Shown here piece by piece: positions 1 to 9,725 of a DNA stretch of 64,000 nt. Where the stretch lies: assembly GCF_900090275.1 (NCBI RefSeq), contig NZ_LT607755.1, positions 4,278,001-4,342,000 on the forward strand, in the 5' to 3' direction. Below the pieces are notes generated by a model. The model was not told where the DNA came from. It made no database searches and saw only the letters and a list, made by a program, of their open reading frames with translations. Each line of letters opens with the position of its first letter. The first letter of the stretch is position 1. The translations under genes and the position numbers were made by a program. The stretch is from Micromonospora zamorensis (lineage in GTDB: Bacteria; Actinomycetota; Actinomycetes; Mycobacteriales; Micromonosporaceae).

Positions 1-1011
1 CCATTCCGCCAGCGCGTCGGCGTCCGCGGGAAGCTCGGGCACCAGCAGCTCCCGGGGCACGTCGGCCTCGCCGTGCTCGCCGCCGTACACCTGGGTGCAG
101 AAGTGGTGCACCAGGTCGCCGGTGGTCAGGTCCTCGGTCTTCTCCACCACCCAGCCGCGCTGCCCCCGGACCCGGCCGTCGCGGACGTGGAAGACCTGCA
201 CGGCCGCCTCGAGCGGGTCGTCGGCGAACGCGACCACGTCGGCGTCGGTGCCGTCGCCCAACACCACGGTCTGCTTCTCCATGGCGCGGCGCAACGCGGC
301 CACGTCGTCGCGCAGTTTGGCGGCCCGCTCGAACTCCAGCTGCTCGCTCGCCTCGGTCATCTCGCGCTCGATCTTGCGGACCATGGTGTCGGTGCGCCCG
401 GCCATGAAGTCGCAGAACCCGTCCACGATCGCGCGGTGTTCGTCGGCGGAGACGGTGCCGACGCACGGCGCCGAGCATTTGCCGATGTAGCCGAGCAGGC
501 AGGGACGACCGACCTGGCCGGCGCGTTTGAACACGCCGGCGGAGCACGTCCGGGCGGGGAACACCCGCAGCAGCAGGTCGAGGGTCTCCCGGATGGCCCA
601 GGCGTGCGAGTACGGACCGAAGTAGCGCACCCCCTTGCGCTTGGCACCACGCATCACCTGGAGCCGTGGGTATTCCTCGTTGAGGGTCACGGCCAGATAG
701 GGGTACGACTTGTCGTCGCGGTAGCGGACGTTGAACCGGGGATCGTACTGCTTGATCCAGGTGAACTCCTGCTGGAGCGCCTCGACCTCGGTGCCGACGG
801 TGATCCAGTCCACCGACTCGGCGGTGGTGACCATCTGCCGCGTGCGCTCGTGCAGGTTCCAGACGTCGCCGAAGTAGGAGTTGAGCCGGCTGCGCAGGTT
901 TCTCGCCTTGCCGACGTAGATCACCCGGCCGGTGCCGTCGCGAAAGCGGTAGACCCCCGGTAGCTCCGGGATGGTGCCGGGTGCGGGGCGGTAGGTCGAG
1001 GGGTCAGCCAC
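1..1011 (-). CDS. uvrC: UvrABC excinuclease subunit C, N-terminal part (cut by window edge)
   Basis: UvrC makes the dual incisions of nucleotide excision repair after UvrA and UvrB have located and verified damage. The 337 codons present begin with a GIY-YIG nuclease domain (about residues 15-95, with LPGVYRF and [12 protein letters not shown]). A cysteine-containing segment follows (about 155-190), then a UVR motif for UvrB contact (about 205-240, [17 protein letters not shown]). The C-terminal RNase H-like nuclease and helix-hairpin-helix domains lie beyond the left edge. The GTG at 1011 was chosen because a TAGGCT -10 box ends exactly 7 nt upstream and the reading frame is family-like from there. 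No Shine-Dalgarno sequence is visible, so the message is probably leaderless. Confidence 0.96.
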   Translation of the reverse strand, partial: MADPSTYRPAPGTIPELPGVYRFRDGTGRVIYVGKARNLRSRLNSYFGDVWNLHERTRQMVTTAESVDWITVGTEVEALQQEFTWIKQYDPRFNVRYRDDKSYPYLAVTLNEEYPRLQVMRGAKRKGVRYFGPYSHAWAIRETLDLLLRVFPARTCSAGVFKRAGQVGRPCLLGYIGKCSAPCVGTVSADEHRAIVDGFCDFMAGRTDTMVRKIEREMTEASEQLEFERAAKLRDDVAALRRAMEKQTVVLGDGTDADVVAFADDPLEAAVQVFHVRDGRVRGQRGWVVEKTEDLTTGDLVHHFCTQVYGGEHGEADVPRELLVPELPADADALAEW

Positions 1012-1018
1012 GTCAGCA

Positions 1019-1040
1019 AGCCTAGTCCGCAGCACCGACA
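1019..1040 (-). promoter_or_regulatory. RecA-NDp/PafBC-type DNA-damage promoter of uvrC
   Basis: On the minus strand TGTCGGTG is followed by 8 nt and then TAGGCT, and the uvrC GTG lies 7 nt after the -10 box. This agrees with the LexA-independent damage promoter of actinobacteria (TTGTCRGTG-N8-TAGnnT) recognised through the PafBC activator. The first base is C instead of T. The upstream 8-mer and all spacings are identical to those at polA. Confidence 0.8.
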
Positions 1041-1057
1041 GCCCAACTCAAGCTCTA

Positions 1058-1132
1058 GATCGACTCGGCTTCAGGAAAGTCGGGGTGTCGAGGGATCGCG
1101 GACACCCCGACTTTCCGAAACGCGAGTCGATC
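1058..1132. repeat. Palindromic dispersed repeat, family A copy 1
   Basis: A 75-bp palindrome lies between uvrC and the Rieske gene. The outer arms are GATCGACTCG and CGAGTCGATC. The inner 16-nt arms (1074-1089 and 1101-1116) are perfectly complementary around an 11-nt centre. A diverged copy with the same ends lies at 38347-38420. Palindrome plus recurrence suggests a small non-autonomous mobile or REP-like element; no transposase is present. Confidence 0.75.
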
Positions 1133-1155
1133 AGGCCGGCCGGACACGCGCCTGG

Positions 1156-1179
1156 CCGGGGGCGGTCGCCGGCCCCCGG
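1156..1179 (-). terminator. Hairpin after the Rieske gene
   Basis: CCGGGGGC and GCCCCCGG form an 8-bp GC stem a few bases beyond the stop codon of the Rieske gene. There is no T tract, as is common for actinomycete terminators. Confidence 0.5.
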
Positions 1180-1183
1180 ACGG

Positions 1184-1675
1184 TCAGGCGAGCGAGATCT
1201 GGTCGCCGGTGACCTTGATGTTCTTCGGCGGCAGCGGCTTGGTGGCCGGGCCGGCCTTCACCGAGCCGTCCTCGATCGAGAACTTGCTGCCGTGGCAGGT
1301 GCAGTTGATGGTGCCGCCGTCGACGTTCGTGACCGGGCAGTTCTGGTGGGTGCAGATCGGGCTGAAGCCCTTGAACTGGCCCGGGGAGGGCTGGGTGATG
1401 ACCACACCGTCGGTGGCGAGGACCTTGCCGCCACCGACCGGGATGTCGGAGGTGGTGGCCAGTGACTGGGATCCCTGCCGGTCGCCGCCGCCAGCGTCAC
1501 CGGTGCTGGGCACGGCGGGGCCGCCACTGGTGGGTGCGTCACTGCCGCTGCCGTTGCCGCCGTCGTCGCTGCCGCAGGCAGCCAGGACAACGGCCGCGCC
1601 GACCGCCCCGACACCGGTGAGCAGGGTACGACGTGTCTGCGTACCCGGACCGGTCAGCGCCTGATCGTCACTCAT
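1184..1675 (-). CDS. Rieske [2Fe-2S] iron-sulfur lipoprotein
   Basis: A 163-residue exported electron-transfer protein. The N-terminus has a twin arginine (R15, R16), a hydrophobic stretch and a lipobox (VLAAC, C34), so it is probably exported folded by Tat and lipid-anchored. A Gly/Ser-rich linker follows to about residue 65. The Rieske cluster motif is complete: C108 and H110 in CTHQNC, C125 and H128 in CTCHGS, and the disulfide pair C113/C127. It lacks the extra domains of the cytochrome bc1 Rieske subunit and no cytochrome genes are near, so its redox partner is unknown. The ATG has GAGGCGAGGC directly upstream. The fold is certain, the role is not. Confidence 0.9.
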   Translation of the reverse strand: MSDDQALTGPGTQTRRTLLTGVGAVGAAVVLAACGSDDGGNGSGSDAPTSGGPAVPSTGDAGGGDRQGSQSLATTSDIPVGGGKVLATDGVVITQPSPGQFKGFSPICTHQNCPVTNVDGGTINCTCHGSKFSIEDGSVKAGPATKPLPPKNIKVTGDQISLA

Positions 1676-1903
1676 GCCTCGCCTCTCTCTAGCCCGCCGC
1701 GCCGGTCCGAAAGCCGGTCACACTTCTCCACACGGGCAACTGTGCCGGATGGTTCACCGCAGCATCTGTCCGACCCAGGAAATGGGACGGGGCGGGCTCC
1801 GGACCGGCTCGCCCGCGCCGCAATGGACGCGCACCAACCCGATCGGACCCGCCCCGCAACCGCCACACCAAACCCAGCCGGACCTGCCCTCGGAAAGTCG
1901 AGG

Positions 1904-4849
1904 TCAGCGGGCGCTGGCCGCCACCTTGCGGCTGGTCCGCGCCTTGGTCACACCGTTGGCCTTGGCCGCCCGCGTGGTGGCGGCGGCCGCGCCCTTGGCC
2001 TTGCCGTCGAGCTTGAGCACCTGGCGCAGGAACTCGCCGGTGTGGCTCTCGGCCACCTCGGCGACCTCCTCGGGGGTGCCGGTGGCGAGCACGGTGCCGC
2101 CCCGGTGACCGCCCTCCGGACCCATGTCGATCAGCCAGTCGGCCGTCTTGATCACGTCGAGGTTGTGCTCGATGGTGATCACCGTGTTGCCCTTGTCGAC
2201 CAGACCCTCCAGCACCATCAGCAGCTTGCGGATGTCCTCGAAGTGCAGACCGGTGGTCGGCTCGTCGAGCACGTAGACCGTCCGCCCGGTGGAGCGCTTC
2301 TGCAGCTCGGACGCGAGCTTGACCCGCTGCGCCTCACCGCCGGAAAGGGTGGGCGCGGGCTGACCGAGGCGTACGTAGCCCAGGCCCACGTCGACCAGGG
2401 TCTTGAGGTGCCGGTGGATGGCCGGGATGGCGGAGAAGAACTCGGCGGCCTCCTCGATCGGCATCTCCAGCACGTCCGAGACGGTCTTGCCCTTGTAGTG
2501 CACCTCCAGGGTCTCCCGGTTGTACCGGGCGCCCTTGCAGACCTCGCAGGGGACGTACACGTCAGGCAGGAAGTTCATCTCGATCTTGATCGTGCCGTCA
2601 CCGGAGCACGCCTCGCAGCGCCCACCCTTAACGTTGAAGGAGAACCGACCCGGGCCGTACCCGCGAACCTTCGCCTCGGTGGTCTCGGCGAAGAGCTTGC
2701 GGACGTGGTCCCAGACCCCGGTGTAGGTGGCCGGGTTGGAGCGCGGCGTACGGCCGATCGGCGACTGGTCCACGCCGACGACCTTGTCCACGTGCTCCAG
2801 ACCGGAGACCCGGGTGTGCCGGCCGGGCACCAGTCGGGCGCCGTTGATCTGGTTGGCCAGCACGGCGTACAGGATGTCGTTGACCAGCGTCGACTTGCCC
2901 GAGCCACTGACCCCGGTGACCGCGATGAGCTGGCCCAGCGGGAACGAGACGGTCAGGTTGCGCAGGTTGTGCTCGCGCGCGCCGTGCACCACCAGCTCCC
3001 GTGCCGCATCCTGCGGGCGGCGCGTCGACGGCGTCGGGATGGAGCGACGCCCGGACAGGTATGCCCCGGTGATCGACTCCTTGTTCTTCAGCAGTGCCGG
3101 CACCGAGCCGCTGTGCACGATCTTGCCGCCGTGCTCACCGGCGCCGGGCCCGATGTCGACGATCCAGTCGGCGGTGCGGATGGTGTCCTCGTCGTGCTCC
3201 ACCACGATCAGCGTGTTGCCCAGCCCGCGCAGCCGGATCAGGGTCTCGATCAGGCGGTGGTTGTCACGCTGGTGCAGCCCGATCGACGGCTCATCGAGCA
3301 CGTAGAGCACGCCCACCAGGCCGGAGCCGATCTGGGTGGCCAGTCGGATGCGCTGTGCCTCGCCGCCGGACAGCGTGCCGGCCGGCCGGTCCAGGGAGAG
3401 GTAGTCCAGACCGACGTCGAGCAGGAACCGCAGCCGGGCGTTGATCTCCTTGAGGACCCGCTCGGCGATCATCTTCTGCCGGTCGGTCAACTCGATGCCG
3501 GCGAGCAGGTCGGCGCACTCCCCCACGGACAGGTTGCAGACCTCGGCGATGCTCTTGCCGGCCAGGGTGACCGCGAGCACCTCGGGCTTGAGCCGGGCGC
3601 CGCCGCACGCCGCGCAGGGCACGTCGCGCATGTAGCCCTCGTACTTGTCGCGGGACCACTCGGACTCCGTGTCGGAGTGCCGGCGCTCGATCCACTGCAC
3701 CACGCCCTCGAAGCCGGTGTAGTAGGAGCGCTCGCGGCCGTACTTGTTGCGGTAGCGCACGTGCACCTGGTCGTCGGAGCCGTGCAGGATCGTCTTCTGC
3801 GCCCGCGCCGGCAACGCCCGCCACGGGGTGTCGACGTCGAAGTGCTGGGCCTCGCCGAGAGCCTCCAGCAGGCGCAGGAAGTATTCCAGGTTGTGCCCGG
3901 TGGACCAGGGCTGGATGGCGCCCTCGCGCAGGCTGCGCTCCGGGTCGGGGACCAGCAGCTCCGGGTCGACCTCCTTCTTGGTGCCCAGGCCGGTGCACTC
4001 CGGGCAGGCGCCGTACGGGGCGTTGAAGGAGAAGACCCGGGGCTCGAGATCCTCGATGGCCAGCGGGTGGTCGTTGGGGCAGGCCAGGTGCTCGGAGTAG
4101 CGGCGCTCCCGGTCCGGGTCGTCCTCGGGGAGGTCGACGAAGTCGAGCAGCACCAGGCCACTGGACAGGCCCAGGGCGGCCTCGACCGAGTCGGTCAGCC
4201 GCTGCTTGGCGCTGGGCTTGACGGTGAGCCGGTCGATCACCACCTCGATGGTGTGCTTCTCCTGCTTCTTGAGCTTCGGCGGCTCGGTCAGCGGATGCAC
4301 CACGCCGTCGACGCGGGCCCGGGCGTAGCCCTTGGCCTGCAGCTCGGCGAAGAGGTCGACGTACTCGCCCTTGCGGCCGCGGATGACCGGCGCGAGCACC
4401 ATGAACTTGGTGCCCTCGGCCATCGCGAGGACCCGGTCGACGATCTGCTGAGGGCTCTGCCGGGAGATCCGCTCACCGCAGACCGGGCAGTGCGGCTCAC
4501 CGATGCGGGCGTAGAGCAGCCGCAGGTAGTCGTAGACCTCGGTGATGGTGCCGACGGTCGAGCGCGGGTTGCGCGAGGTCGACTTCTGGTCGATCGAGAC
4601 GGCGGGGCTCAGACCCTCGATGAAGTCGACGTCTGGCTTGTCCATCTGGCCGAGGAACTGCCGGGCGTACGACGAGAGCGACTCGACGTAGCGGCGCTGC
4701 CCCTCGGCGAAGATCGTGTCGAAGGCCAGGCTCGACTTGCCCGACCCGGACAGCCCGGTGAACACGATGAGTGCGTCCCGGGGCAGGTCGAGACTGACGT
4801 CACGCAGGTTGTGCTCGCGCGCGCCACGGATAATCAGTCGGTCGGCCAC
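1904..4849 (-). CDS. uvrA: UvrABC excinuclease subunit A
   Basis: DNA-damage sensor ATPase of nucleotide excision repair; a UvrA dimer scans DNA and loads UvrB. The 981-residue protein has two ABC ATPase modules: the first Walker A is GLSGSGKSS (about residue 32) and the second GVSGSGKST in the C-terminal half. Both ABC signatures (LSGGEAQR) are present, as are the zinc-binding CxxC pairs of the UvrB-binding and DNA-binding insertions (CPVCG, CPECTG, CAACGG, CEACSG). Length is normal. The GTG at 4849 was preferred to an in-frame upstream start because the family sequence begins there ([15 protein letters not shown]) and GGGAG lies 10 nt before it. The promoter at 4945-4966 implies an untranslated leader of about 90 nt. 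Confidence 0.97.
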   Translation of the reverse strand: MADRLIIRGAREHNLRDVSLDLPRDALIVFTGLSGSGKSSLAFDTIFAEGQRRYVESLSSYARQFLGQMDKPDVDFIEGLSPAVSIDQKSTSRNPRSTVGTITEVYDYLRLLYARIGEPHCPVCGERISRQSPQQIVDRVLAMAEGTKFMVLAPVIRGRKGEYVDLFAELQAKGYARARVDGVVHPLTEPPKLKKQEKHTIEVVIDRLTVKPSAKQRLTDSVEAALGLSSGLVLLDFVDLPEDDPDRERRYSEHLACPNDHPLAIEDLEPRVFSFNAPYGACPECTGLGTKKEVDPELLVPDPERSLREGAIQPWSTGHNLEYFLRLLEALGEAQHFDVDTPWRALPARAQKTILHGSDDQVHVRYRNKYGRERSYYTGFEGVVQWIERRHSDTESEWSRDKYEGYMRDVPCAACGGARLKPEVLAVTLAGKSIAEVCNLSVGECADLLAGIELTDRQKMIAERVLKEINARLRFLLDVGLDYLSLDRPAGTLSGGEAQRIRLATQIGSGLVGVLYVLDEPSIGLHQRDNHRLIETLIRLRGLGNTLIVVEHDEDTIRTADWIVDIGPGAGEHGGKIVHSGSVPALLKNKESITGAYLSGRRSIPTPSTRRPQDAARELVVHGAREHNLRNLTVSFPLGQLIAVTGVSGSGKSTLVNDILYAVLANQINGARLVPGRHTRVSGLEHVDKVVGVDQSPIGRTPRSNPATYTGVWDHVRKLFAETTEAKVRGYGPGRFSFNVKGGRCEACSGDGTIKIEMNFLPDVYVPCEVCKGARYNRETLEVHYKGKTVSDVLEMPIEEAAEFFSAIPAIHRHLKTLVDVGLGYVRLGQPAPTLSGGEAQRVKLASELQKRSTGRTVYVLDEPTTGLHFEDIRKLLMVLEGLVDKGNTVITIEHNLDVIKTADWLIDMGPEGGHRGGTVLATGTPEEVAEVAESHTGEFLRQVLKLDGKAKGAAAATTRAAKANGVTKARTSRKVAASAR

Positions 4850-4944
4850 AGTGCGTGTACTCCCGGGAGAAGACGAAGCGAAGGATCTGTCCCGCTCTGG
4901 GTGATTGTGAGCGGTCGTGCGGGCGCGGAAAACACGCCTCGGCA

Positions 4945-4966
4945 ACTCTAGCCCCGAGGTATGACA
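4945..4966 (-). promoter_or_regulatory. RecA-NDp/PafBC-type promoter of uvrA
   Basis: TGTCATAC, 8 nt, TAGAGT on the minus strand. This has the same architecture as at uvrB, uvrC and polA, but the upstream half is weaker. Unlike those three, the start codon is about 95 nt downstream, and no start codon lies 6-8 nt after the box. Confidence 0.6.
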
Positions 4967-5058
4967 CTTTCCCCCGCCCGCACATTCCCCCAGCTCAGCC
5001 CGGTCGGCCGCACCGCGTCAAGCCCACGACGGCGCCCGACGGAAGGCCCGCCAGCGCA

Positions 5059-5101
5059 GAGCCACAAGCCTCGACCGCCCGGAGCCACAAGCCTCGACCG
5101 C
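5059..5101. repeat. 20-bp tandem direct repeat
   Basis: GAGCCACAAGCCTCGACCGC occurs at 5059-5078 and again at 5082-5101, separated by 3 nt, in the gap between rsgA and uvrA. No gene is seen in this gap (4850-5120) apart from the uvrA leader and promoter. Confidence 0.8.
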
Positions 5102-5120
5102 GCAGAACGCCGGCCGCTGG

Positions 5121-6191
5121 TCAGTAGCCCCCGGGCGACGGCGGCCGGGCCGTCCGTCGTCGAGCCGACCGCCATCCGCCGCGCCGCTCCGCCGCCACCC
5201 GCGCCTCCCGCCGTCGGCTCTCGTGGGCAACCTCGCCCTGGAGCCGCCGCCAGCTCTCCCACCGACGGGTGGAGAGCTCCCCGGTGTGCAGCGCGTCGCG
5301 GACCGCGCAGGCGGGCTCGCCGTCGTGCCCGCAGTCGGCGTACCGGCAGCCCTCGGCCAACCCGGCGATGTCGGCGAACGCCCGGTCGAGCCCGGCCGCG
5401 CCGTCCAGCAGGCCGACCGCCCGCACACCGGGGGTGTCGATCACCGCGCCCCCGCCGGGGATCGGTACGAGGGCCCGCCAGGTAGTGGTGTGCCGACCCT
5501 TGCCGTCGACGCGGCGGATCGCCTGTGTCGGCATCACCACGGTGCCGGCGAGGGCGTTGACCAGGCTGGACTTGCCGGCACCGGAGGGCCCGAGCAGGCC
5601 GAGCGTGCGGCCGGGCGTCACCTCGGCGCGCAGCGGGTCCAGCCCGATGCCATGCTCGGCGCTGACCGGCAGCACCGGCACCCCGGGCGCGATCGCGGCG
5701 AGTTGGCGGGCCAGCGCGGCCGGGTCGGCCGCGAGGTCGGCCTTCGTCAGCACCACCAGCGGTCGGGCGCCGGACTCGTGGGCCAGGGCGAGCAACCGTT
5801 CGATCCGTCCCACGTCCGGCTCGGGGTGCACGGGTTCCACCACGGCGGCCGCGTCGAGGTTGGCGGCCAGCACCTGGCCGCTGGCGTCCTTGCCGGCGGT
5901 ACGCCGGATCAGCGCGCCCCGGCGGGGCAGCACGGCCTCCACTGTGACGCGGCGGTCCGGCCAGTGGTTGAGCAGGACCCAGTCCCCGGCGCAGGGCAGC
6001 GCGGACGGGTCCCGGGCGGCGGCGGCGAGCACCGCCCCGCCCAGGCTGGCCCGGAGCGGGCCGGTCGCGGTGAGCACCGTGCAGACGCCCCGGTCCACCC
6101 GGGCCACCCGACCCGGGTGGTGCTCGCCGCGTCGTTCGGCGTACGCCGCCCGCTCGGCGTCCCAGCCGAGGGCGGTCAGATCGATCGTCAT
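5121..6191 (-). CDS. rsgA: Small-ribosomal-subunit-dependent GTPase RsgA
   Basis: GTPase that releases assembly factors late in 30S maturation. The 356 residues show an N-terminal OB-fold (about 25-95) and a circularly permuted GTPase in which the G4 motif TKAD (149-152) precedes the P-loop GPSGAGKSS (201-209) and G3 DTPG (near 258). A C-terminal zinc module (CRYADCGH, then C) follows. The order G4-G1-G3 is diagnostic for the YjeQ/RsgA family. The C-terminal tail is rich in Arg and Pro. The ATG has GAGGA 5 nt upstream. It is transcribed alone and faces away from the isomerase gene at 6371. Confidence 0.95.
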   Translation of the reverse strand: MTIDLTALGWDAERAAYAERRGEHHPGRVARVDRGVCTVLTATGPLRASLGGAVLAAAARDPSALPCAGDWVLLNHWPDRRVTVEAVLPRRGALIRRTAGKDASGQVLAANLDAAAVVEPVHPEPDVGRIERLLALAHESGARPLVVLTKADLAADPAALARQLAAIAPGVPVLPVSAEHGIGLDPLRAEVTPGRTLGLLGPSGAGKSSLVNALAGTVVMPTQAIRRVDGKGRHTTTWRALVPIPGGGAVIDTPGVRAVGLLDGAAGLDRAFADIAGLAEGCRYADCGHDGEPACAVRDALHTGELSTRRWESWRRLQGEVAHESRRREARVAAERRGGWRSARRRTARPPSPGGY

Positions 6192-6370
6192 GGCATCCTC
6201 ATCGGTGTCGAAGCTGGTGATGGCGGAACACGCGTGCCACGTCCGGCATGATCAACCACCTCCGTCCGATGTCCCGGTGCCGCGTCTGCCGCTGACGGTA
6301 GGTCGCGCGCCGACGCGCCGAAAGCGATTTCCCCGGCGACGTCTTGACGGCGGACCGCTAGGGTCGACGG

Positions 6371-7087
6371 GTGACCACGGACCCGCTGCTGCTGATGGGC
6401 GAGGTGGACGCGGCCACCAGCCGACTTCTGCGTACCGCCGCTTCTTTCGACGCCGCGGACCTGGCGGCCCCGTCGCTGCTCCCGGGCTGGACGCGCGGCC
6501 ATGTGCTGGCGCACGTGGCCCGCAACGCCGATGGTTTCGTCAACCTGCTCACCGCGGCCCGCACCGGGCAGGCGCTGCCGATGTACTCGTCGTTGGCGGC
6601 CCGCACCGCGGACATCGACGCCGGCTCGGGCCGCCCGCCCGACGAGCACCTGGACGACCTTCGCCGCACCGCCGACCTGTTCGCCGAGGCGGTCGAGGCG
6701 ATGCCCGCCGAGGCGTGGGCGGCGACGGTGCAGGCGCGTAAGGGCCCGTGGCCGGCCGCGCTGCTCGTCTGGGGCCGCCTGCGGGAGATCGAGGTGCACC
6801 ACCTCGACCTGGCCGCCGACTACCGACCCGCCGACTGGTCGGAGACGTTCGCACACCGACTGCTGCGCGAGGCTGCCAGCCATCACGCCACCGGGCCGAC
6901 ACCGCCGTCGATGGTGCTCCGCCTGGACGGGAGCGAGCACGACGTGGTGCTCGGCGACCGGGACGGCGCCCCGATCGTCACCGGTCCTGTTTTCGACCTC
7001 GCCGCCTGGCTGATCGGCCGCGCCGACGGCGAACCGCTCTCCGTCACGCCCGACGGTCCCCTGCCTACTCCACCGGAATGGATCTAG
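6371..7087 (+). CDS. Maleylpyruvate isomerase-like mycothiol-dependent enzyme
   Basis: A 238-residue member of the DinB-related MDMPI family, in which a metal held by His residues activates the thiol mycothiol. Visible are the N-terminal helical domain with WTRGHVLAHVARNADG (about residues 40-55), the central REIEVHHLDL motif (about 138-147) and the C-terminal MDMPI domain ending in WLIGR. The substrate cannot be told from sequence; many members are detoxification enzymes. It ends 7 nt before the metallo-hydrolase gene, so the two are probably co-transcribed. The GTG lies 6 nt after TAGGGT, with no Shine-Dalgarno sequence, so it is a leaderless candidate. Confidence 0.88.
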   Translation: MTTDPLLLMGEVDAATSRLLRTAASFDAADLAAPSLLPGWTRGHVLAHVARNADGFVNLLTAARTGQALPMYSSLAARTADIDAGSGRPPDEHLDDLRRTADLFAEAVEAMPAEAWAATVQARKGPWPAALLVWGRLREIEVHHLDLAADYRPADWSETFAHRLLREAASHHATGPTPPSMVLRLDGSEHDVVLGDRDGAPIVTGPVFDLAAWLIGRADGEPLSVTPDGPLPTPPEWI

Positions 7088-7094
7088 AAACGTC

Positions 7095-7748
7095 ATGACA
7101 TACAGCGGAGACGTCACGCACGGCGGAGCGCCGGCGGTACGGGAGCTGGACGGGCTCACCATCAGCAAGTTGTCGGTGGGCCCGATGGACAACAACGCCT
7201 ACCTGCTGCGCTGCACGGGCACCGGTGACCAGGTGCTGATCGACGCCGCCAACGAGGCGCCCCGACTGCTGGAGCTGATCGGCGACGGTGGCCTCACCGC
7301 CGTGGTGACGACCCACCAGCACATGGATCACTGGGTGGCGCTGGAGGAGGTGGTCGCCAAGACCGGCGCCCGGGCGCTGGTGCACGCCGACGACGCCGCC
7401 GGGCTGCCGATCGAGGCGGAGCGTCTGGCCGAGGGCGACACCGTGTCGGTGGGTGACTGCGCGCTGGAGGTCATCCATATCAAGGGGCACACCCCGGGGT
7501 CGATCGCGCTGCTCTACCGCGATCCGGCCGGCACCCCGCACCTCTTCACCGGGGACAGCCTTTTCCCAGGTGGCGTGGGCAACACCGACAAGGACCCGGA
7601 GCGCTTCGCCGCGCTGATCGACGACGTCGAGCACAAGCTGTTCGACCAACTGCCGGACGACACGTGGTTCTACCCCGGCCACGGCAGCGACAGCACCCTG
7701 GGAGCCGAACGCCCAGCCCTCCCCCAGTGGAAAGCAAGAGGCTGGTAA
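7095..7748 (+). CDS. Metallo-beta-lactamase-fold hydrolase (glyoxalase II-like)
   Basis: A 217-residue binuclear metal hydrolase. The five-ligand signature is visible: THQHMDHW (about residues 75-82), GHTPGS (about 136), TGDSLFPGGVGN (about 154) and YPGHG (about 194). THxHxDH with TGDxLFxGxxG resembles glyoxalase II and persulfide dioxygenase-type enzymes more than true lactamases. With the mycothiol-dependent gene 7 nt upstream, a role on a mycothiol conjugate or thioester is plausible but inferred. Confidence 0.87.
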   Translation: MTYSGDVTHGGAPAVRELDGLTISKLSVGPMDNNAYLLRCTGTGDQVLIDAANEAPRLLELIGDGGLTAVVTTHQHMDHWVALEEVVAKTGARALVHADDAAGLPIEAERLAEGDTVSVGDCALEVIHIKGHTPGSIALLYRDPAGTPHLFTGDSLFPGGVGNTDKDPERFAALIDDVEHKLFDQLPDDTWFYPGHGSDSTLGAERPALPQWKARGW

Positions 7749-7885
7749 CAGCCAAACAGAAGACCCAACGTCGACCAGGAACCACCAAGATCATTCAACC
7801 CCCGGCGGGCAAGGCACGAACGCACGAGCCGAAGCCGCAACGGGGGCGGGGCCTGCCGTGCCCCCACACCGCAACCAAGAAAAGC

Positions 7886-8494
7886 TCAACCAGTCACAGC
7901 GAACAACCGCCGCCGAGCCCCCAGCAGCACGACGGAAGCCAACACCACCCCGACCCCCATGGTGACCAGCAGCGGGCTGGGATCCCCGGGGAGCAGCCCG
8001 GCCAGCGACCGCGACGCGGTGCCCAGCGCGAGGTAGAGACCGGCCCAGGCGGTCGCGCCGATCGCGGCGCAACCGAGGAATCGACCGTACGACATGCGCA
8101 GCCCACCGGCGGCCAGCGGAAGCAGCGCGTTGAACACGGGCAGGAACGGCGCGACGACCATCATCCGACCGCCACCGCGACGCAGGATGCCCTCCGCCGC
8201 CGTCCAGCGCGTCTCGCCGATCCAGCCGCCGATCCGGCTGTGCCGCAGTTGCTCGGCGTAGCGGCGGCCGACGAGGAAGCTCAGCGACCAGCCGGCCAGG
8301 CAGCCGACCAGGACCGCGGCGAACGTGGCCAGCCCGGTGGTCGGGCGTCCCACCCCGACGGCGGCCAGGATCGCCACGTCGCCGGGGATCAGGACACCCA
8401 GCAGGGGTACGGCGTCGAAGAGCATGACGAGCCCGAGCGCACCCATCAGCAGCAGAACGGGCAGTTCACCGATCTGTGCCAGCCATTGCGTCAT
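7886..8494 (-). CDS. DedA-family membrane protein
   Basis: A 202-residue integral membrane protein of the DedA/VTT family. DedA proteins are linked to lipid (undecaprenyl phosphate or phosphatidylethanolamine) flipping. Several hydrophobic segments are visible, with GVLIPGDVAILAA near residue 35, the re-entrant-loop motif of the family. R84 and the stretch GGGRMMVVAPFLPVFNALLPLAAG match the conserved second half. The ATG at 8494 was chosen over an upstream in-frame start because TAGCGT lies exactly 7 nt before it (leaderless pattern) and the upstream residues are not membrane-like. Confidence 0.88.
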   Translation of the reverse strand: MTQWLAQIGELPVLLLMGALGLVMLFDAVPLLGVLIPGDVAILAAVGVGRPTTGLATFAAVLVGCLAGWSLSFLVGRRYAEQLRHSRIGGWIGETRWTAAEGILRRGGGRMMVVAPFLPVFNALLPLAAGGLRMSYGRFLGCAAIGATAWAGLYLALGTASRSLAGLLPGDPSPLLVTMGVGVVLASVVLLGARRRLFAVTG

Positions 8495-8596
8495 GCCTCG
8501 TACGCTATGGCCGCGGCACCACTTCGGACATCCGGTTACAGCCCCCAGGCACCCCTGGTATCGGTCTCGGGGTCGCCCCTGAGCCGGCGTCCGCAC

Positions 8597-9280
8597 TCAG
8601 GCGGGTCGCAGCACCTGCACCCGGCGTAGCGACGAGTCGACCGAGGGTTCGGTGGTGGGCACCGGATAGTCGGCCAGCACGGTCAGGCGGTCCGTCGGCA
8701 GGTGACCCCGACCCGGGTCTCCGACCAGCACGTCGGCACCCGCGGCGGCGGCTCGCTGGAGGAACGGCAGCATCCGGTCGGCCATCTCGCGGTCGTAGAA
8801 GACGTCGCCGGCGACCACCAGGTCGGCTTCCGGGTCGGCGCTGTCGAGCAGGTCGTCCCCGACGGCGTCGACGGCGACCCGGTTGACGCGCGCATTGAGC
8901 GTGACGGCGGCGACGGCGTACGGGTCGATGTCGTTGGCGGTCACCTGCGTGGCGCCGGCCAGCGCGGCGGCGATGGCGACCAGTCCCGACCCGGCGGCGA
9001 GATCGAGCACCCGCCGCCCGGCGGCCAGCTCAGGGTGGTCCAGGAGGTGCCGGGCCAGTGCCTGGCCACCAGCCCAGGCGGACGCCCAGTACGGTGCGGG
9101 CAGGGCGTGGCCCGCGGCGGCTTCCATTCGGGCCCACCAGACGATCGCGTCCTCGGCCAGGTGCAACCGCACCTCGGGCACGAACGGGGTGGGGACCAAC
9201 CGGAGCCGGTCCAGGCCGGCGCCGGGCGCGTCGATTTCGCGTTCCAGCTCGGTCAGCGCGTCGGCTGCAGCACCTGTCAT
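8597..9280 (-). CDS. Class I SAM-dependent methyltransferase
   Basis: About 227 residues with a Rossmann methyltransferase fold: motif [18 protein letters not shown], motif II acidic end [10 protein letters not shown], and [11 protein letters not shown] at the motif IV/post-I region. The sequence [22 protein letters not shown] before motif I resembles the METTL/ETFB-lysine methyltransferase group (nicotinamide N-methyltransferase superfamily). The target is therefore likely protein or small molecule, not rRNA, but this is unresolved. The start is uncertain: ATGs at 9280 and 9292 are both in frame and neither has a good Shine-Dalgarno sequence. Confidence 0.82.
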   Translation of the reverse strand: MTGAAADALTELEREIDAPGAGLDRLRLVPTPFVPEVRLHLAEDAIVWWARMEAAAGHALPAPYWASAWAGGQALARHLLDHPELAAGRRVLDLAAGSGLVAIAAALAGATQVTANDIDPYAVAAVTLNARVNRVAVDAVGDDLLDSADPEADLVVAGDVFYDREMADRMLPFLQRAAAAGADVLVGDPGRGHLPTDRLTVLADYPVPTTEPSVDSSLRRVQVLRPA

Positions 9281-9473
9281 CGGCGCAAGCATGCCCCAGC
9301 GGCGGGTGTTCGGGGCGGGTTTCACATGCCGCCGCGCAGAGTTCACCCGACTTCACACAAAGACCTACGGCACTTCGGCCAGCGGATCGGGGTTTTGCCC
9401 GTTACTGTCGAACAGGTACGGGCGATCATCGGCCAGAGGCCGAGGGTCAGCCGCTTTGAACAGGGAGAGATGC

Positions 9474-9677
9474 ATGGCAACCGGCACGGTTAAGTGGTTC
9501 AACTCGGAAAAGGGCTTTGGCTTCATCGAGCAGGATGGCGGAGGGCCGGACGTGTTCGTCCACTACTCCGCGATCGCTTCGAGCGGCTACCGGGAGCTCA
9601 ACGAGGGCCAGAAGGTCGAGTTCGAGGTGACCCAGGGGCAGAAGGGTCCGCAGGCGGACAACGTCCGCCCGATGTAG
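9474..9677 (+). CDS. Cold-shock protein, CspA family
   Basis: A 67-residue single cold-shock domain (OB-fold) that binds single-stranded nucleic acid and acts as an RNA chaperone. RNP1 (KGFGFIEQ) and RNP2 (VFVHYSAI) are intact. The length is exactly that of the family, which fixes the start at 9474; AGGGAGAG lies just upstream. Paralogues are usually several per actinomycete genome, so a numbered symbol is not given. A strong hairpin follows the stop. Confidence 0.96.
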   Translation: MATGTVKWFNSEKGFGFIEQDGGGPDVFVHYSAIASSGYRELNEGQKVEFEVTQGQKGPQADNVRPM

Positions 9678-9689
9678 CTCCGTGCCGGT

Positions 9690-9716
9690 GACGGCGGCCG
9701 GTCTCCGGCCGCCGTC
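9690..9716. terminator. Bidirectional hairpin between cspA-like gene and MFS gene
   Basis: A perfect 12-bp stem (GACGGCGGCCGG / CCGGCCGCCGTC) with a 3-nt TCT loop lies between two convergent genes. There is no T tract. Confidence 0.8.
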
Positions 9717-9725
9717 GCAGCGCAC

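Noticed and set aside
1742-4951. Very long plus-strand open frame (over 1000 codons) opposite uvrA
   Set aside because: It is the antisense shadow of uvrA in high-GC DNA: it gives an Asp/Gly/Val/His-rich sequence with no family motif, while uvrA is complete on the other strand.
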